This document shows positions 26,501 to 34,719 of a DNA stretch of 64,000 bases, piece by piece. Origin of the DNA: Silvibacterium dinghuense (GTDB lineage Bacteria > Acidobacteriota > Terriglobia > Terriglobales > Acidobacteriaceae); NCBI RefSeq assembly GCF_004123295.1, contig NZ_SDMK01000002.1, positions 950,784 through 1,014,783 of the forward strand, written 5' to 3'. Each line of letters starts with the position of its first letter. Position 1 is the first letter of the stretch. A model generated the notes under the pieces. It was not told where the DNA came from. It saw nothing but the letters and a program-made list of their open reading frames with translations, and made no database searches. The translations under genes and the position numbers were made by a program.

Positions 26501-26826
26501 ACCAGTACTCCACCAGCCGGTATGCCTATCGCCACGGCCTCTTCTCGAAGAGCAACTTCCCTGCTCCCTCGACCTTCGGATCGGAGGGCAATGAAAGGTA
26601 CAACCAGTTCCGCGAGCCCGGCTTTGCGCAATGGGATGCGGCACTGCTCAAGAACACCGCAATCACCGAGCGCGTGAACTTCCAGCTGCGCTTCGAATTC
26701 TTCAACCTCTTCAACCGTGCCAACCTGAACTCCGTCGATAGCAACCTGCCCGACGGCAACTTCGGCCAGGCGACGGCGCAATACACTCCGCGCTTCCTGC
26801 AGATTGGCGGTAACCTGATCTTCTGA
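23557..26826 (+). CDS. TonB-dependent outer-membrane receptor, Oar-like
   Basis: 1089-aa outer-membrane receptor. Signal peptide to about residue 24 (SSAFAQ), then a carboxypeptidase regulatory-like beta-sandwich (about 27-105, starting GSMSGTVQDPSG), a plug domain (about 120-250, with LPLAGRNM) and a long beta-barrel ending in GGNLIF, with a terminal Phe as required for Bam insertion. ATG 23557 has GGAGG; the open frame upstream to 23440 is not used. It diverges from the binding-protein/kinase/regulator operon and precedes GH127 genes, so it likely takes up the released oligosaccharides. No SusD partner is present. Confidence 0.93.
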   Translation: MKQNLRLAARLLCVVALAVSSAFAQFSGSMSGTVQDPSGLVVPAASVTLTNTGTGEQKTVTSASDGSYQFVSLAPGNYQLKVVAKGFAEALSSFSLTTNQTMILPVKLTLGGEKQTIEVTTQAPLLDTGDTRLQETLSTETLSSLPLAGRNMISLVTLAPGVTGLGVTSNGSPGSGRDNYSTETQVDASANGQGAVGNMYVVDGLDVTSSIRAGVLNMTPNPDSIQETSIQSNTYTVDYGRASSIQMTMTTKSGTHAYHGNASDYFTYQGWLAKTEFTQSYAPFHSNNISATIGGPIMPKHNWGFFFFAIEPLRSSAASTYGTTFEDPEFTTFAQASFPSTVGTTLLSKYPVSNVTGVSVSQTAADLFPSTCGTSSTSYLPCSTAMVDTGSFSSSAYRNGMQYNIRLDKDFAHDRLYGNFYRTTLNTNGLDPRAAFDTTSNYYQYALQINETHTFSPTTLNEAAFAVMRVEGIEPATGLFSVPVVDVTSIGTGFGAGFAQGDFIQHNYHWRDVLTHTFKSHDVKIGYEGLFGDDIEIFNGPYDQPTFSFNSLLDLAQDNVYTETGLAYNPLTGQRDQYNWNAAGVTNGAFIEDTWKISPRLTANFGLRWDDFGNPWSRSSNTAFSNFYLGAGQTEQAQIANGVLIRHNHALNRAITDVFSPRGGIAWDITGNGSWVVKGGAGFFHNWPTLANLQEEYRGNPPGDIFPTFYGASGPAPVFGFGTSNEKPFNFPAPSIEAYTLNEKGGINGLQFGIGAIDPNLHSPVTYTYSAEIEHQISSTIAASLAYSGANGRSLLSGGGQVYNVSYGQDINELPGDLILHNSLTPTRLNTSFGEILYTKNDRVSNYNAFVAAVRGRFKHAFFNASYTRSASNDDTQVFPTYINPHQYYGPSLWDAPNRFSLAWNYEIPGLHHGQGLVGRATNGWLLSGTTILQSGTPFTVSTNAAFDPITNADGTYIGYAAGSGDYNADGDNFDFPDVSSYQYSTSRYAYRHGLFSKSNFPAPSTFGSEGNERYNQFREPGFAQWDAALLKNTAITERVNFQLRFEFFNLFNRANLNSVDSNLPDGNFGQATAQYTPRFLQIGGNLIF

Positions 26827-26839
26827 CAGAAGCAGGCAG

Positions 26840-26876
26840 GTGGCCGGCAGAGAGAAAACTGCTCTCTGCCGGCCAC
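26840..26876 (+). terminator. Strong hairpin after the TonB-dependent receptor
   Basis: A 15-bp perfect stem, GTGGCCGGCAGAGAG (26840-26854) with its complement at 26862-26876, starts 13 bp after the receptor stop. It is followed by TTCCTC rather than a clean T-run. It may terminate or attenuate transcription into the TPR gene, lowering its level relative to the receptor. Confidence 0.7.
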
Positions 26877-26911
26877 TTCCTCTATCCCATCTCAAGCAGC
26901 AGGCTGAATCC

Positions 26912-28387
26912 TTGACCTTTTCTACTTCCAGGCGCTCCCTTCTTCTCGCATTCCTTGTCCTCCTGCTGTCCTCCGTGTCGCTCGCACAGGAGACGGAGGC
27001 GGCGCAGGCCATTACCGCGGAGCTGCGAGCCAATCAGAATGCGCAGGCATTAACAGACGCCGATAAAGTGCTGAAGGCCAGTCCTTCCGACTGCCGCATC
27101 CTCACGCTGCGCGGCATCGCGCTGCTGCGTATGGGGCAGCAAGGAGAGGCCCGGGCGTCTTTCGATCGAGCCCTGAAGTTCTGCCCTCAATCACTGCCCG
27201 CGCTTGAGGGCGCGGCGCAGATCGACTACGCCGCACATGCGCCAGACGCAGCGGCACTATTGGAGCGCATCCTCGCACAGCGGCCGGATGATCCCACGAC
27301 GCATGCCATGCTTGGCGCTCTCGATTTTCAGCACGGCAACTGCGCCGCTGCCATCACGCACTTCGCCAAGAGCTCGGCATTGATAGAGCACAGCGAAGAA
27401 GCACAGCGCGAATACGCGGCCTGCCTCTTCACCGAAGACCAGCCGCAGCAGGCGATCGAGCTTTTCCAGCAGTTGGCCACGCAGGATGCGAGCGAAACCA
27501 ATCTCGTCACACTCGCCTATGTGCAGTGGAAGTCGAAGGACAATGCTGCAGCGCTGCGCACCCTTGCGGCGCTGCTTGCTTCGACCGATGCGGGCAGCCG
27601 CGTCTATAGCCTGGCCGCACAGATCGCGGAGGATTCCAACGACACGCCGCATGCGGTGCAATGGCTGCGAACCGCGATTCTTAAGGACCCTCACGATCCT
27701 GAGAACTATCTTCTCTTTGCCACTCTGTCATTCAACCATGCGTCCTATCAGGTCGGCATCGATATGGTGAACACCGGTATCCAGCAGATACCCGATTCCG
27801 CGCGGCTGTTCCTCGCCCGCGGCGTTCTGGAGGTACAACTGTCCAAGATCGACGCTGCCGTGAGCGATTTTCAGAAGGCGCACGCACTCGATCCAAAACT
27901 CTCCTTCGCGCAGGATGCGATGGGAATGGTCCACAGCCAGCAGCACGATGCCGCCGGCTCGCTGGCCATCTTTCGCGCACAGGCCGCTGCACATCCCGGC
28001 GATCCGTTGCTGCAGTACCTCTATGCCGAGGCGCTCTCGGAGCAGGACCAGACTTCGGGTGAGGAGAATCTCAAGCTAGCCATTGCGGCAGTGAAGAAGT
28101 CGCTCGAGCTTGAGCCTGGTTATCAATCGGCGCGTGACCTTTACTGCAAGCTGCTGTTGCAGACGGAAAACTATAACGAAGTGATTCACCAGGCGGAGAT
28201 CGCTCTGAAGAACGATCCCACCGACCAGTCGGCGCTCTATCAGCAGATGCAGGCAGAGCGCAGGCTGGGAAACAAGGAAGCCGTCACAGCGATGGTGGCG
28301 CGCCTCAATGATCTCAAGCAGAAAGAAAAAGCCGCCCAGGTGCGGTATCAACTTTCCGATACGCAGCCGCAAAACAGCACGCCATAA
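26912..28387 (+). CDS. Secreted TPR-repeat protein
   Basis: Exported protein of about 491 aa made of tetratricopeptide repeats from about residue 30 to the end (for example ALEGAAQIDYAAHAPDAAALL, then LFLARGVLEVQLSKIDAAVSDF). A signal peptide (LLLAFLVLLLSSVSLAQ) begins soon after TTG 26912, which I take as the start. The alternative GTG at 26840 lies in the terminator stem. TPR proteins often follow receptors in acidobacterial glycan loci; the role is probably protein-protein contact in the periplasm. Start codon uncertain. Confidence 0.7.
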   Translation: MTFSTSRRSLLLAFLVLLLSSVSLAQETEAAQAITAELRANQNAQALTDADKVLKASPSDCRILTLRGIALLRMGQQGEARASFDRALKFCPQSLPALEGAAQIDYAAHAPDAAALLERILAQRPDDPTTHAMLGALDFQHGNCAAAITHFAKSSALIEHSEEAQREYAACLFTEDQPQQAIELFQQLATQDASETNLVTLAYVQWKSKDNAAALRTLAALLASTDAGSRVYSLAAQIAEDSNDTPHAVQWLRTAILKDPHDPENYLLFATLSFNHASYQVGIDMVNTGIQQIPDSARLFLARGVLEVQLSKIDAAVSDFQKAHALDPKLSFAQDAMGMVHSQQHDAAGSLAIFRAQAAAHPGDPLLQYLYAEALSEQDQTSGEENLKLAIAAVKKSLELEPGYQSARDLYCKLLLQTENYNEVIHQAEIALKNDPTDQSALYQQMQAERRLGNKEAVTAMVARLNDLKQKEKAAQVRYQLSDTQPQNSTP

Positions 28388-28428
28388 CCTTTACGCCCGT
28401 AGCCGCTCACACGGCGAAGGAGGAAACG

Positions 28429-30474
28429 ATGAATCCGATGGACACAGCGCAGAAGATCTCCCGACGGACGTTCCTTTCGACGACGGCTGCTGCCACGGCG
28501 GCCATGGCCCTGCCTGCCTGGGGAGCAGGCAGGGGCAGCACGGGTGTGCTCGATCCTGACTGGAAAGAGATGGGCGTGATTGCCACGCGTAAATCGCCGT
28601 ATGCGAAGCTGCACAGTGTACCGGTGCGCGCAGTAACCGTCGAGACGGGGTTCTGGTCTGCGCGCCGCGAGACGAACGTAACGGCGAGCATTCCCAGCAT
28701 GCGGGAAGAGCTGCTCGAACATGGCCGCATGGATAACTTCCTTCGCCTCGAGGGCAAATCCAGCGCTCCGCAGCGCGGCCCCGTGTATTCGGACTCGGAT
28801 ATTTACAAATGGCTGGAGGCGGTCGGCTTCGCGCTCGAATCCTCGCCTCTGCCCGAGCTTCGCGCGCAGTCCGGCACGATAATTCAACAGGTGGTGGCGG
28901 CGCAGGAGCCCTCGGGCTATCTCAACACCTACTACGTCGGTGACCGCAGCAGTCAGCGCATGCAATGGCAGGTGCAGACCACCGGCCACGAGCTCTATAA
29001 CATCGGCCACCTGCTGCAGGGCGCGATTGCATATTACCGCGCCACGGGCGACCCCACGCTGCTCGAAGCCGGCATGCGCTTTGTGGATGGCTTCCTGCTG
29101 CCTGGCTATGGCCCGGGCGCGAATCAGCAGCCCATCGTGGCAGGCCATCCCGAGATTGAGATGGCGCTCATTGAGCTGTATCGCACCACGGGCAACCGGC
29201 AGTATCTCGATCTGGCCGGCTATATTCTCCACGGCGACGCACGCAAGCCGCTAACCGAGCGGCAGATCGTATACATGTTCTGCGGCATTCCTTTTACGCA
29301 GCGCACCAAGCTCGAAGGGCACGCAGTGCGCGCGATGTATGCCTGCTGCGGAGCAGCGGACTACTATCTCGAGACCGGCGATCCGGCTTACTGGAAAACC
29401 CTCAACACACTCTGGGACGATCTCGTGGCGCACCAGCTTTACGTGACTGGCGGCGTGGGTGCGCGCAGTGACGGCGAGGCATTCGGCAATGCATATGAGC
29501 TGCCGAACGAGCGTGCGTATGGCGAAAGCTGCGCAGCGATCGGCAACATGATGTGGAACTGGCGCATGCTCTCGGCCAGCGGCGATGCGAAGTTTACCGA
29601 CGTGATGGAGCGCGCGCTCTACAACGGCATCAACTCCGGTATGTCGCTCAGCGGCACGATGTATTGCTATCGCAATCCGCTGGCCTTCAATCCTGCGACC
29701 GGCGATAAGATTCGTAATCCGTGGTACGACACCACCTGCTGTCCTCCGAACCTCGAGCGCACTTTCGCCTCGTTGCCGGGATACTTCTACAGCACTTCGC
29801 CCGAGGGCGTTTATGTGCACTTCTATGACAACTCCACGCTGCAATGGAAGCTGGAGAGCGGCACAGCGCTCACACTGCGGCAGCAGACGAAGTATCCATG
29901 GGAGGGCACCGTGCGCATTGCAGTCGAGCCGGCGTCTGCGGAGGAGTTCACACTCTTCGTGCGTATCCCGGAGTGGTCGAAGCAGAACAGCGTGAATGTC
30001 AACGGCAAGGAAGTGCCGGGTGTTACAGCTGGCCGCTATCTGCCGCTGCGCCGCCGCTGGTCTTCGGGAGACAGCGTCGAGATCGTCTTCGATATGAGTC
30101 CGCAGGTGGTACATGCCAATCCGGCTGTGGCCGACGATCGCGGCCGTGTTGCCCTGCAGCGCGGCCCTGTCGTCTATTGCATGGAGCAGCTCGACCAGAA
30201 GCTCTCGGCCTCGGATTCCGCGGATTTTCCACGCTATGTCGCACGCCTTACGGAGACGACTTCATCCCGCTACGAGCCCGATCTTCTTGGCGGTGTGGTG
30301 ACTCTCCATCATCCCGGCGCGCTGCTGACTGCTGCGACGCCGGCGCTCTATCAGGAGTCTTTGCCAAGCCAGCATGCGGAGGAGGAGACAAGCCTGCAAC
30401 TCATTCCGTACTACGCATGGTCCAACCGCGAGCCCTCTGCGATGCAGGTGTGGATTCCCTATCAACAGGTCTGA
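28429..30474 (+). CDS. GH127-family beta-L-arabinofuranosidase, Tat-exported
   Basis: Glycoside hydrolase of family GH127 (DUF1680), known for releasing beta-L-arabinofuranose. The N-terminus has a Tat signal with SRRTFLS (residues 11-17). Mapped onto the Bifidobacterium HypBA1 enzyme, the likely acid/base is E350 (DGEAF), and the zinc/nucleophile set is E366, C368 (GESC) and the adjacent C437-C438 (TTCCPPN). The E350-E366 spacing of 16 equals that of HypBA1. 681 aa. Preceded by GGAGG; part of the receptor-TPR-GH127 row. Confidence 0.92.
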   Translation: MNPMDTAQKISRRTFLSTTAAATAAMALPAWGAGRGSTGVLDPDWKEMGVIATRKSPYAKLHSVPVRAVTVETGFWSARRETNVTASIPSMREELLEHGRMDNFLRLEGKSSAPQRGPVYSDSDIYKWLEAVGFALESSPLPELRAQSGTIIQQVVAAQEPSGYLNTYYVGDRSSQRMQWQVQTTGHELYNIGHLLQGAIAYYRATGDPTLLEAGMRFVDGFLLPGYGPGANQQPIVAGHPEIEMALIELYRTTGNRQYLDLAGYILHGDARKPLTERQIVYMFCGIPFTQRTKLEGHAVRAMYACCGAADYYLETGDPAYWKTLNTLWDDLVAHQLYVTGGVGARSDGEAFGNAYELPNERAYGESCAAIGNMMWNWRMLSASGDAKFTDVMERALYNGINSGMSLSGTMYCYRNPLAFNPATGDKIRNPWYDTTCCPPNLERTFASLPGYFYSTSPEGVYVHFYDNSTLQWKLESGTALTLRQQTKYPWEGTVRIAVEPASAEEFTLFVRIPEWSKQNSVNVNGKEVPGVTAGRYLPLRRRWSSGDSVEIVFDMSPQVVHANPAVADDRGRVALQRGPVVYCMEQLDQKLSASDSADFPRYVARLTETTSSRYEPDLLGGVVTLHHPGALLTAATPALYQESLPSQHAEEETSLQLIPYYAWSNREPSAMQVWIPYQQV

Positions 30475-30550
30475 TGCCGTTTTGCACGCCGGGCTGCGCC
30501 ATGCAGCAGCCGAACCACTCTCTTAACCCGGAAAAGGGATACTCCTGACG

Positions 30551-32392
30551 ATGAATCGCCTGTCACGACGGACATTTTTGAAGCACTCCAGCCTTGCAGC
30601 GGGCGCAGCCCTGACCATCCCGCGCTCCTCTTCCCTGCGCGCCGCCACCACGGCCCCGGCGGCCATCCGGCCGAAGCTTGCGCAGTTCGAGTATGCGCAG
30701 GTGCGTCTGCTCGATGGCCCCATGCTGGAGCAATTCGATCGCAATCACCGTTTCTTTCTTGGCCTCGATGAAGATGGCCTGCTCAAGCCTTTTCGCGAGC
30801 GCGCCGGGCAGCCTGCTCCCGGGCCGGTGATGGGCGGCTGGTATAACGACAACCCGGCGTATGATCCGCCGAAGAACATGACCGGCTACATTCCCGGCCA
30901 CAGCTTCGGGCAATACCTCTCTGGGCTGGCGCGCGCCTATGCGATCACCGGCAACAAGCCGACGCAGGAGAAGGTACAGCGGCTGGTGAAAGGCTTTGCG
31001 CCCACGGTGACGGAGAAGTTCTACGTCGATTACCCGCTGCCTGCCTATACCTTCGACAAAACCAACATCGGTCTTCTCGATGCACATCAGTTCGCCGGAG
31101 ACTCGCATGCGCTGCCTGTGCTGAGCCGCGCGGTAGATGCGGTGCTGCCGCATCTGCCTGCCGGTCCGCAGACACGCGAAGAGGCCTGCGCCGTGCCGCA
31201 CAAGAACATCTCCTACTGCTGGGATGAAACTTACACCCTGCCGGAAAATTTCTATCTCGCCTACCTGCGCAGCGGCGATGCCCGCTATCGCCAGCTTGCC
31301 GCGCGCTTCCTGCAGGACAAGGATTACTTCACACCGCTTTCGCAGGATGAGAATGTGCTGCCCGGACTGCATGCTTACAGCCATCTCAACGCGCTTGCCT
31401 CCGCGGTGCAGTCCTATCTCGTCGACGGCAGCCAGATGCATTTGCGCGCGGCACGCAATGGCTTTCGCATGATCCAGCAGACGCAGAGCTTTGCCACCGG
31501 CGGCTGGGGCCCGGATGAGACCTTCCGCAAGCCGGGCAGCGGCGATATGGGCGCGAGCCTGACCAAAACCCATGCCAGCTTTGAGACGCCCTGCGGCGCG
31601 TACGGCCACTTCAAGGTGACACGCTATCTCATGCGCATTACCGGCGACAGCGCCTACGGCGACAGCATGGAGAGCATGCTCTACAACACCATCCTCGGCG
31701 CCAAGCCCATTCTCGAAGACGGCACCAGCTTCTACTATGCCGACTACAACAACGTTGCCAGCAAGTTCTATCACCAGGACAAGTGGCCTTGCTGCTCTGG
31801 CACCTTTCCGCAGGTGACGGCCGATTACGGCATCAGTTCCTACTTCCAGTCGCCGGAAGGCGTGCATGTGAACCTGTATGTGCCCTCGCAGCTCACCTGG
31901 ACGCAGAACGGCAGCCGCTGCGTGCTGACGCAGCGCACGGAATATCCCTATCACCCCGAAGTGACGCTCGAGGTGCGCACGGAACGGCCGGAGAGCTTCG
32001 CTATCGCACTGCGCATCCCCGCATGGGCCGGCCCGGGAACGCATGTAGCCATCAACGGCAAGGCAATCGCAGAGGAGGTCAGGCCCGGCATCTTTCTTTC
32101 GTTGCATCGCACATGGAAAGACGGAGACCGCATCGAGCTCACTCTCGACCGCACCTATCGCCTAATCCAGGTCGATCCGGAGCATCCGAATCTGGTCGCT
32201 CTTCTGCATGGCCCACTTTCGCTCTTTGCCGTCGGCGAAACTCCTGCCACGCTCTCGCGCCGCGAGCTTCTCGCCGCGCAGGAGCGCTCGGGAAGCTGGA
32301 GCGTGTCGTCCGGATCTGATGCGGTCACGCTGCTCTCCTACCCGCAGATCAAGGATGAGAAGTATCGTCTCTATCTGCCTGTCTCTGTGTAA
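30551..32392 (+). CDS. GH127-like (DUF1680) glycosidase, Tat-exported
   Basis: Second DUF1680 enzyme, only remotely like its neighbour. Tat signal SRRTFLK (residues 5-11). The putative metal site differs: E345 and C348 are in ETPC (two residues between, where GH127 usually has one), with C414-C415 in PCCSGT. A GPDE motif (E323) may supply the acid/base. 613 aa. Paired secreted enzymes suggest stepwise attack on one arabinose-rich glycan, but the exact activity cannot be read from sequence. LacI regulator starts 7 bp after its stop. Confidence 0.85.
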   Translation: MNRLSRRTFLKHSSLAAGAALTIPRSSSLRAATTAPAAIRPKLAQFEYAQVRLLDGPMLEQFDRNHRFFLGLDEDGLLKPFRERAGQPAPGPVMGGWYNDNPAYDPPKNMTGYIPGHSFGQYLSGLARAYAITGNKPTQEKVQRLVKGFAPTVTEKFYVDYPLPAYTFDKTNIGLLDAHQFAGDSHALPVLSRAVDAVLPHLPAGPQTREEACAVPHKNISYCWDETYTLPENFYLAYLRSGDARYRQLAARFLQDKDYFTPLSQDENVLPGLHAYSHLNALASAVQSYLVDGSQMHLRAARNGFRMIQQTQSFATGGWGPDETFRKPGSGDMGASLTKTHASFETPCGAYGHFKVTRYLMRITGDSAYGDSMESMLYNTILGAKPILEDGTSFYYADYNNVASKFYHQDKWPCCSGTFPQVTADYGISSYFQSPEGVHVNLYVPSQLTWTQNGSRCVLTQRTEYPYHPEVTLEVRTERPESFAIALRIPAWAGPGTHVAINGKAIAEEVRPGIFLSLHRTWKDGDRIELTLDRTYRLIQVDPEHPNLVALLHGPLSLFAVGETPATLSRRELLAAQERSGSWSVSSGSDAVTLLSYPQIKDEKYRLYLPVSV

Positions 32393-32399
32393 AGCCGGT

Positions 32400-33458
32400 A
32401 TGCCAAAACGAGTACGCGCAGAGTCGAAAGAGAAGAAGCTGGATATCCGCGACGTGGCGAGGAGTGCGAAGGTCTCCGTCGCCACGGTTTCGCGCACGAT
32501 GAACCTGGTGCCGACGGTCGACGAGAAACTGTCACGTCGCGTATGGCAGGCGATCGAAGAGCTGAACTTTTATCCCAATACGCAGGCTCGTGCTCTCAAG
32601 TCTGGACGCAGCCGTATCTTCGGGCTCATCCTCTCGGAGATTACCAATCCGTTTTTCCCGGAACTGGTTCAGGGATTTGAAGAGAGCGCGATCAAGGATG
32701 GCTACGAGATACTGATTACTTCCATCAGCCATGACCATAGCCGCATGGAGCTGGCTGTGCGGCGCATGCTCGAGCGCAAAGTGGAAGGCGTCGCAGTCAT
32801 GACCTTCGGCGTCGAGCTACCTTATCTCGACAGGCTTGCAGCGGCCGATATCCCGCTGGTCTTTGTCGATGACGGGCCGCCAGTTCCGCGCCGTACCATT
32901 CTGCAGGTCGATTACGCGACTGGTATTCGCCAGGGTGTGCAGCATCTCGCCGCACTCGGTCACCAGCGCATTGCCTGCATCAGCGGTCCTCCGCAGCAAC
33001 TCTCCAGCCGCCTGCGTTACGACGCTTTTCTTGAGTCCATGCGCGAAATGGATCTGCCTATCGAGCCAGAGCTTCTTGTCAAAGGCGATCATACGCTGCA
33101 GGGAGGCGCCGCCGGTGCACGCCGGCTTCTATCCTTGCAGCAACCGCCCACGGCGGTCATGTGCTCCAACGACCTCACTGCCATCGGCTTGTTGCGCGCA
33201 GCCTCCCAGGCACATGTTTCCGTTCCCCGCGATCTCTCAGTCATCGGCTTCGACGATATTCATCTCGCCGATTTCGTCTCACCGCCGCTCACCACCGTGC
33301 GCATGTCGCGGGCCGCGCTTGCCGAGGCCGCCGTCGGAGCCCTGCGCAGCCATGCCGAGGCTAGCCCAGACCGTATTGCACCCGAAAATGCGCGCTTCGT
33401 CTCTATTCCCACCCTGCTCACTGTCCGGCGCTCCACCGGGCTATGTGCGTGGCCATAA
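32400..33458 (+). CDS. LacI-family transcription regulator
   Basis: 352-aa repressor with a LacI helix-turn-helix (about 14-70; IRDVARSAKVSVATVSRTM) and hinge helix (NTQARALKSGRS), then a periplasmic-binding-like effector domain (about 72-345; CSNDLTAIGLL and VIGFDDIHLADF motifs). ATG 32400 is 7 bp after the second GH127 gene, so it belongs to that transcription unit and probably feeds back on it using a released sugar. I could not place a confident operator. Confidence 0.93.
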   Translation: MPKRVRAESKEKKLDIRDVARSAKVSVATVSRTMNLVPTVDEKLSRRVWQAIEELNFYPNTQARALKSGRSRIFGLILSEITNPFFPELVQGFEESAIKDGYEILITSISHDHSRMELAVRRMLERKVEGVAVMTFGVELPYLDRLAAADIPLVFVDDGPPVPRRTILQVDYATGIRQGVQHLAALGHQRIACISGPPQQLSSRLRYDAFLESMREMDLPIEPELLVKGDHTLQGGAAGARRLLSLQQPPTAVMCSNDLTAIGLLRAASQAHVSVPRDLSVIGFDDIHLADFVSPPLTTVRMSRAALAEAAVGALRSHAEASPDRIAPENARFVSIPTLLTVRRSTGLCAWP

Positions 33459-33567
33459 AGAATGGCTCAAGGCCGATAACGGCCAGTCAATGACGCAGGC
33501 AAAGCCAGCCTTAAATGCTTGATGGAATGGGTATTTCTTTGAACCTAAGGAGATTAGGCGACTTATA

Positions 33568-33659
33568 TGGCGGAGAGGGAGGGATTCGAACCCCCGATAG
33601 CCTTACGACTATGCCTGATTTCGAGTCAGGTGCATTCAACCGGGCTCTGCCACCTCTCC
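33568..33659 (-). tRNA. tRNA-Ser(CGA)
   Basis: 92-nt cloverleaf on the minus strand. The acceptor stem GGAGAGG (33653-33659) pairs with CCTCTCC (33572-33578); the 3' CCA is encoded (33568-33570). The anticodon loop CTCGAAA reads CGA, the stem CCTGA/TCAGG flanks it, and a long variable arm (CATAGTC...GGCTATCG) is typical of serine tRNA. T-loop GGTTCGAATCC is normal. Confidence 0.97.
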
Positions 33660-33811
33660 GCAGCGGCTCTCAAGGAGTGAGGCGACAAAGACAATATTAT
33701 CACGCTCTTCGCGTCGGAAAAGCCGATTATCCACACTTTGGCCAGGGTTCTTGAGCAGGCCGACGCCGCACACGCAAATTGTAACCGTCGCAGTCACAAT
33801 CACAAACAGCA

Positions 33812-33841
33812 AGAGGCCCGAACCATACGGCCCGGGCCTCT
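33812..33841 (-). terminator. Terminator after tsf
   Basis: Inverted repeat AGAGGCCCG (33812-33820) and CGGGCCTCT (33833-33841). Read on the minus strand it is followed by TTGCTGTTTGTG, a moderately T-rich tail, 39 bp past the tsf stop. Confidence 0.7.
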
Positions 33842-33879
33842 TTGTGCTTAGAAAACAGCATCTCGCTCGACAGCGAGGC

Positions 33880-34542
33880 TTAGCTTGCAGCCTCTTCCGT
33901 CTCGCTCAACTTCACCTGGGCAACGGTCCAGTTCGGATCGCCGACCTTGAAGCGCGCGAAGCGGCGCAGAGTGATGTTCTCACCCAGCTTGCCCACCTTG
34001 GTCGCAATCAGGTCCTTGATGGCCACCGACTGCTCCTTGATGAAGGGCTGTTCGAGGAGGCAGACTTCCTCGTAGAACTTGCTCATCTTGCCTTCGACGA
34101 TCTTCTCGACCACCGGAGCGGGCTTGCCGGTTGCAGCAGCCTGCGCACGATAGATTTCCTTCTCGCGCTCCAGGTCCTCGGCCGTCACATCTTCCTTGCG
34201 GATGTAGCGAGGATCGACCGCGGCGATGTGCATCGCGATGTCCTTCAGCAGCTCCTGGAAGTCCTCGGTGCGGGCGACGAAATCGCTCTCGCAGTTGACT
34301 TCAAGCAGCACGCCGATCTTGCCGCCGGCGTGGATATAAGTACCGACTGCGCCCTCGTTCGTCGAGCGCGAAGCCTTCTTGGCGGCTGACGCCATACCGC
34401 GCTTGCGCAGGATGACGAACGCCTGCTCCATGTCGCCCTTCGACTCCTGCAGGGCCTTGAGGCAGTCGCCCATCGGCGCGCCGGAGTTGTCACGCAGTTG
34501 CTTTACCAGCTTGGCATCAATCTTTTCAGTCACAGTCGACAT
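33880..34542 (-). CDS. tsf: Elongation factor Ts
   Basis: Nucleotide exchange factor that recycles EF-Tu. The N-terminal UBA-like domain carries LVKQLRDNSGAPMGDCLKAL. The core holds VLLEVNCESDFVART and the dimerisation region with KMSKFYEEVCLLEQPFIK. At 220 aa it is a compact form of the family, with part of the second core subdomain shortened as in several non-proteobacterial Ts. It is the last gene of the rplM-rpsI-rpsB-tsf row. A 177-bp gap with hairpins separates it from rpsB. Confidence 0.97.
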   Translation of the reverse strand: MSTVTEKIDAKLVKQLRDNSGAPMGDCLKALQESKGDMEQAFVILRKRGMASAAKKASRSTNEGAVGTYIHAGGKIGVLLEVNCESDFVARTEDFQELLKDIAMHIAAVDPRYIRKEDVTAEDLEREKEIYRAQAAATGKPAPVVEKIVEGKMSKFYEEVCLLEQPFIKEQSVAIKDLIATKVGKLGENITLRRFARFKVGDPNWTVAQVKLSETEEAAS

Positions 34543-34649
34543 CCTTTTTCCCTGTTTCCTTCCTTACAGAATCCCACTCCGCACCGGTCTGGCGGATCAA
34601 GCCGCCATGAATTCCAACCTCGGCGCGAAAGAGGCTCTACGTAACGAAA

Positions 34650-34678
34650 GCGTGGCTGTTGTTGAATCGCAGCCACGC
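34650..34678 (-). promoter_or_regulatory. Hairpin in the rpsB-tsf spacer
   Basis: GCGTGGCTG (34650-34658) is complementary to CAGCCACGC (34670-34678) and is followed on the minus strand by TTTCGTTACG. It resembles a partial terminator or processing site that could set the ratio of S2 to EF-Ts. Confidence 0.5.
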
Positions 34679-34719
34679 CTTCGGAGCCTGATGGCGGCCT
34701 GAAAAGCCGCCGTCCGCAA

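Noticed and set aside
25888-27033. 381-codon open frame on the minus strand
   Set aside because: Antisense to the TonB receptor barrel and crosses its terminator hairpin.
30563-32107. 514-codon open frame on the minus strand
   Set aside because: Antisense to the second GH127-like gene, which has a Tat signal and family motifs.
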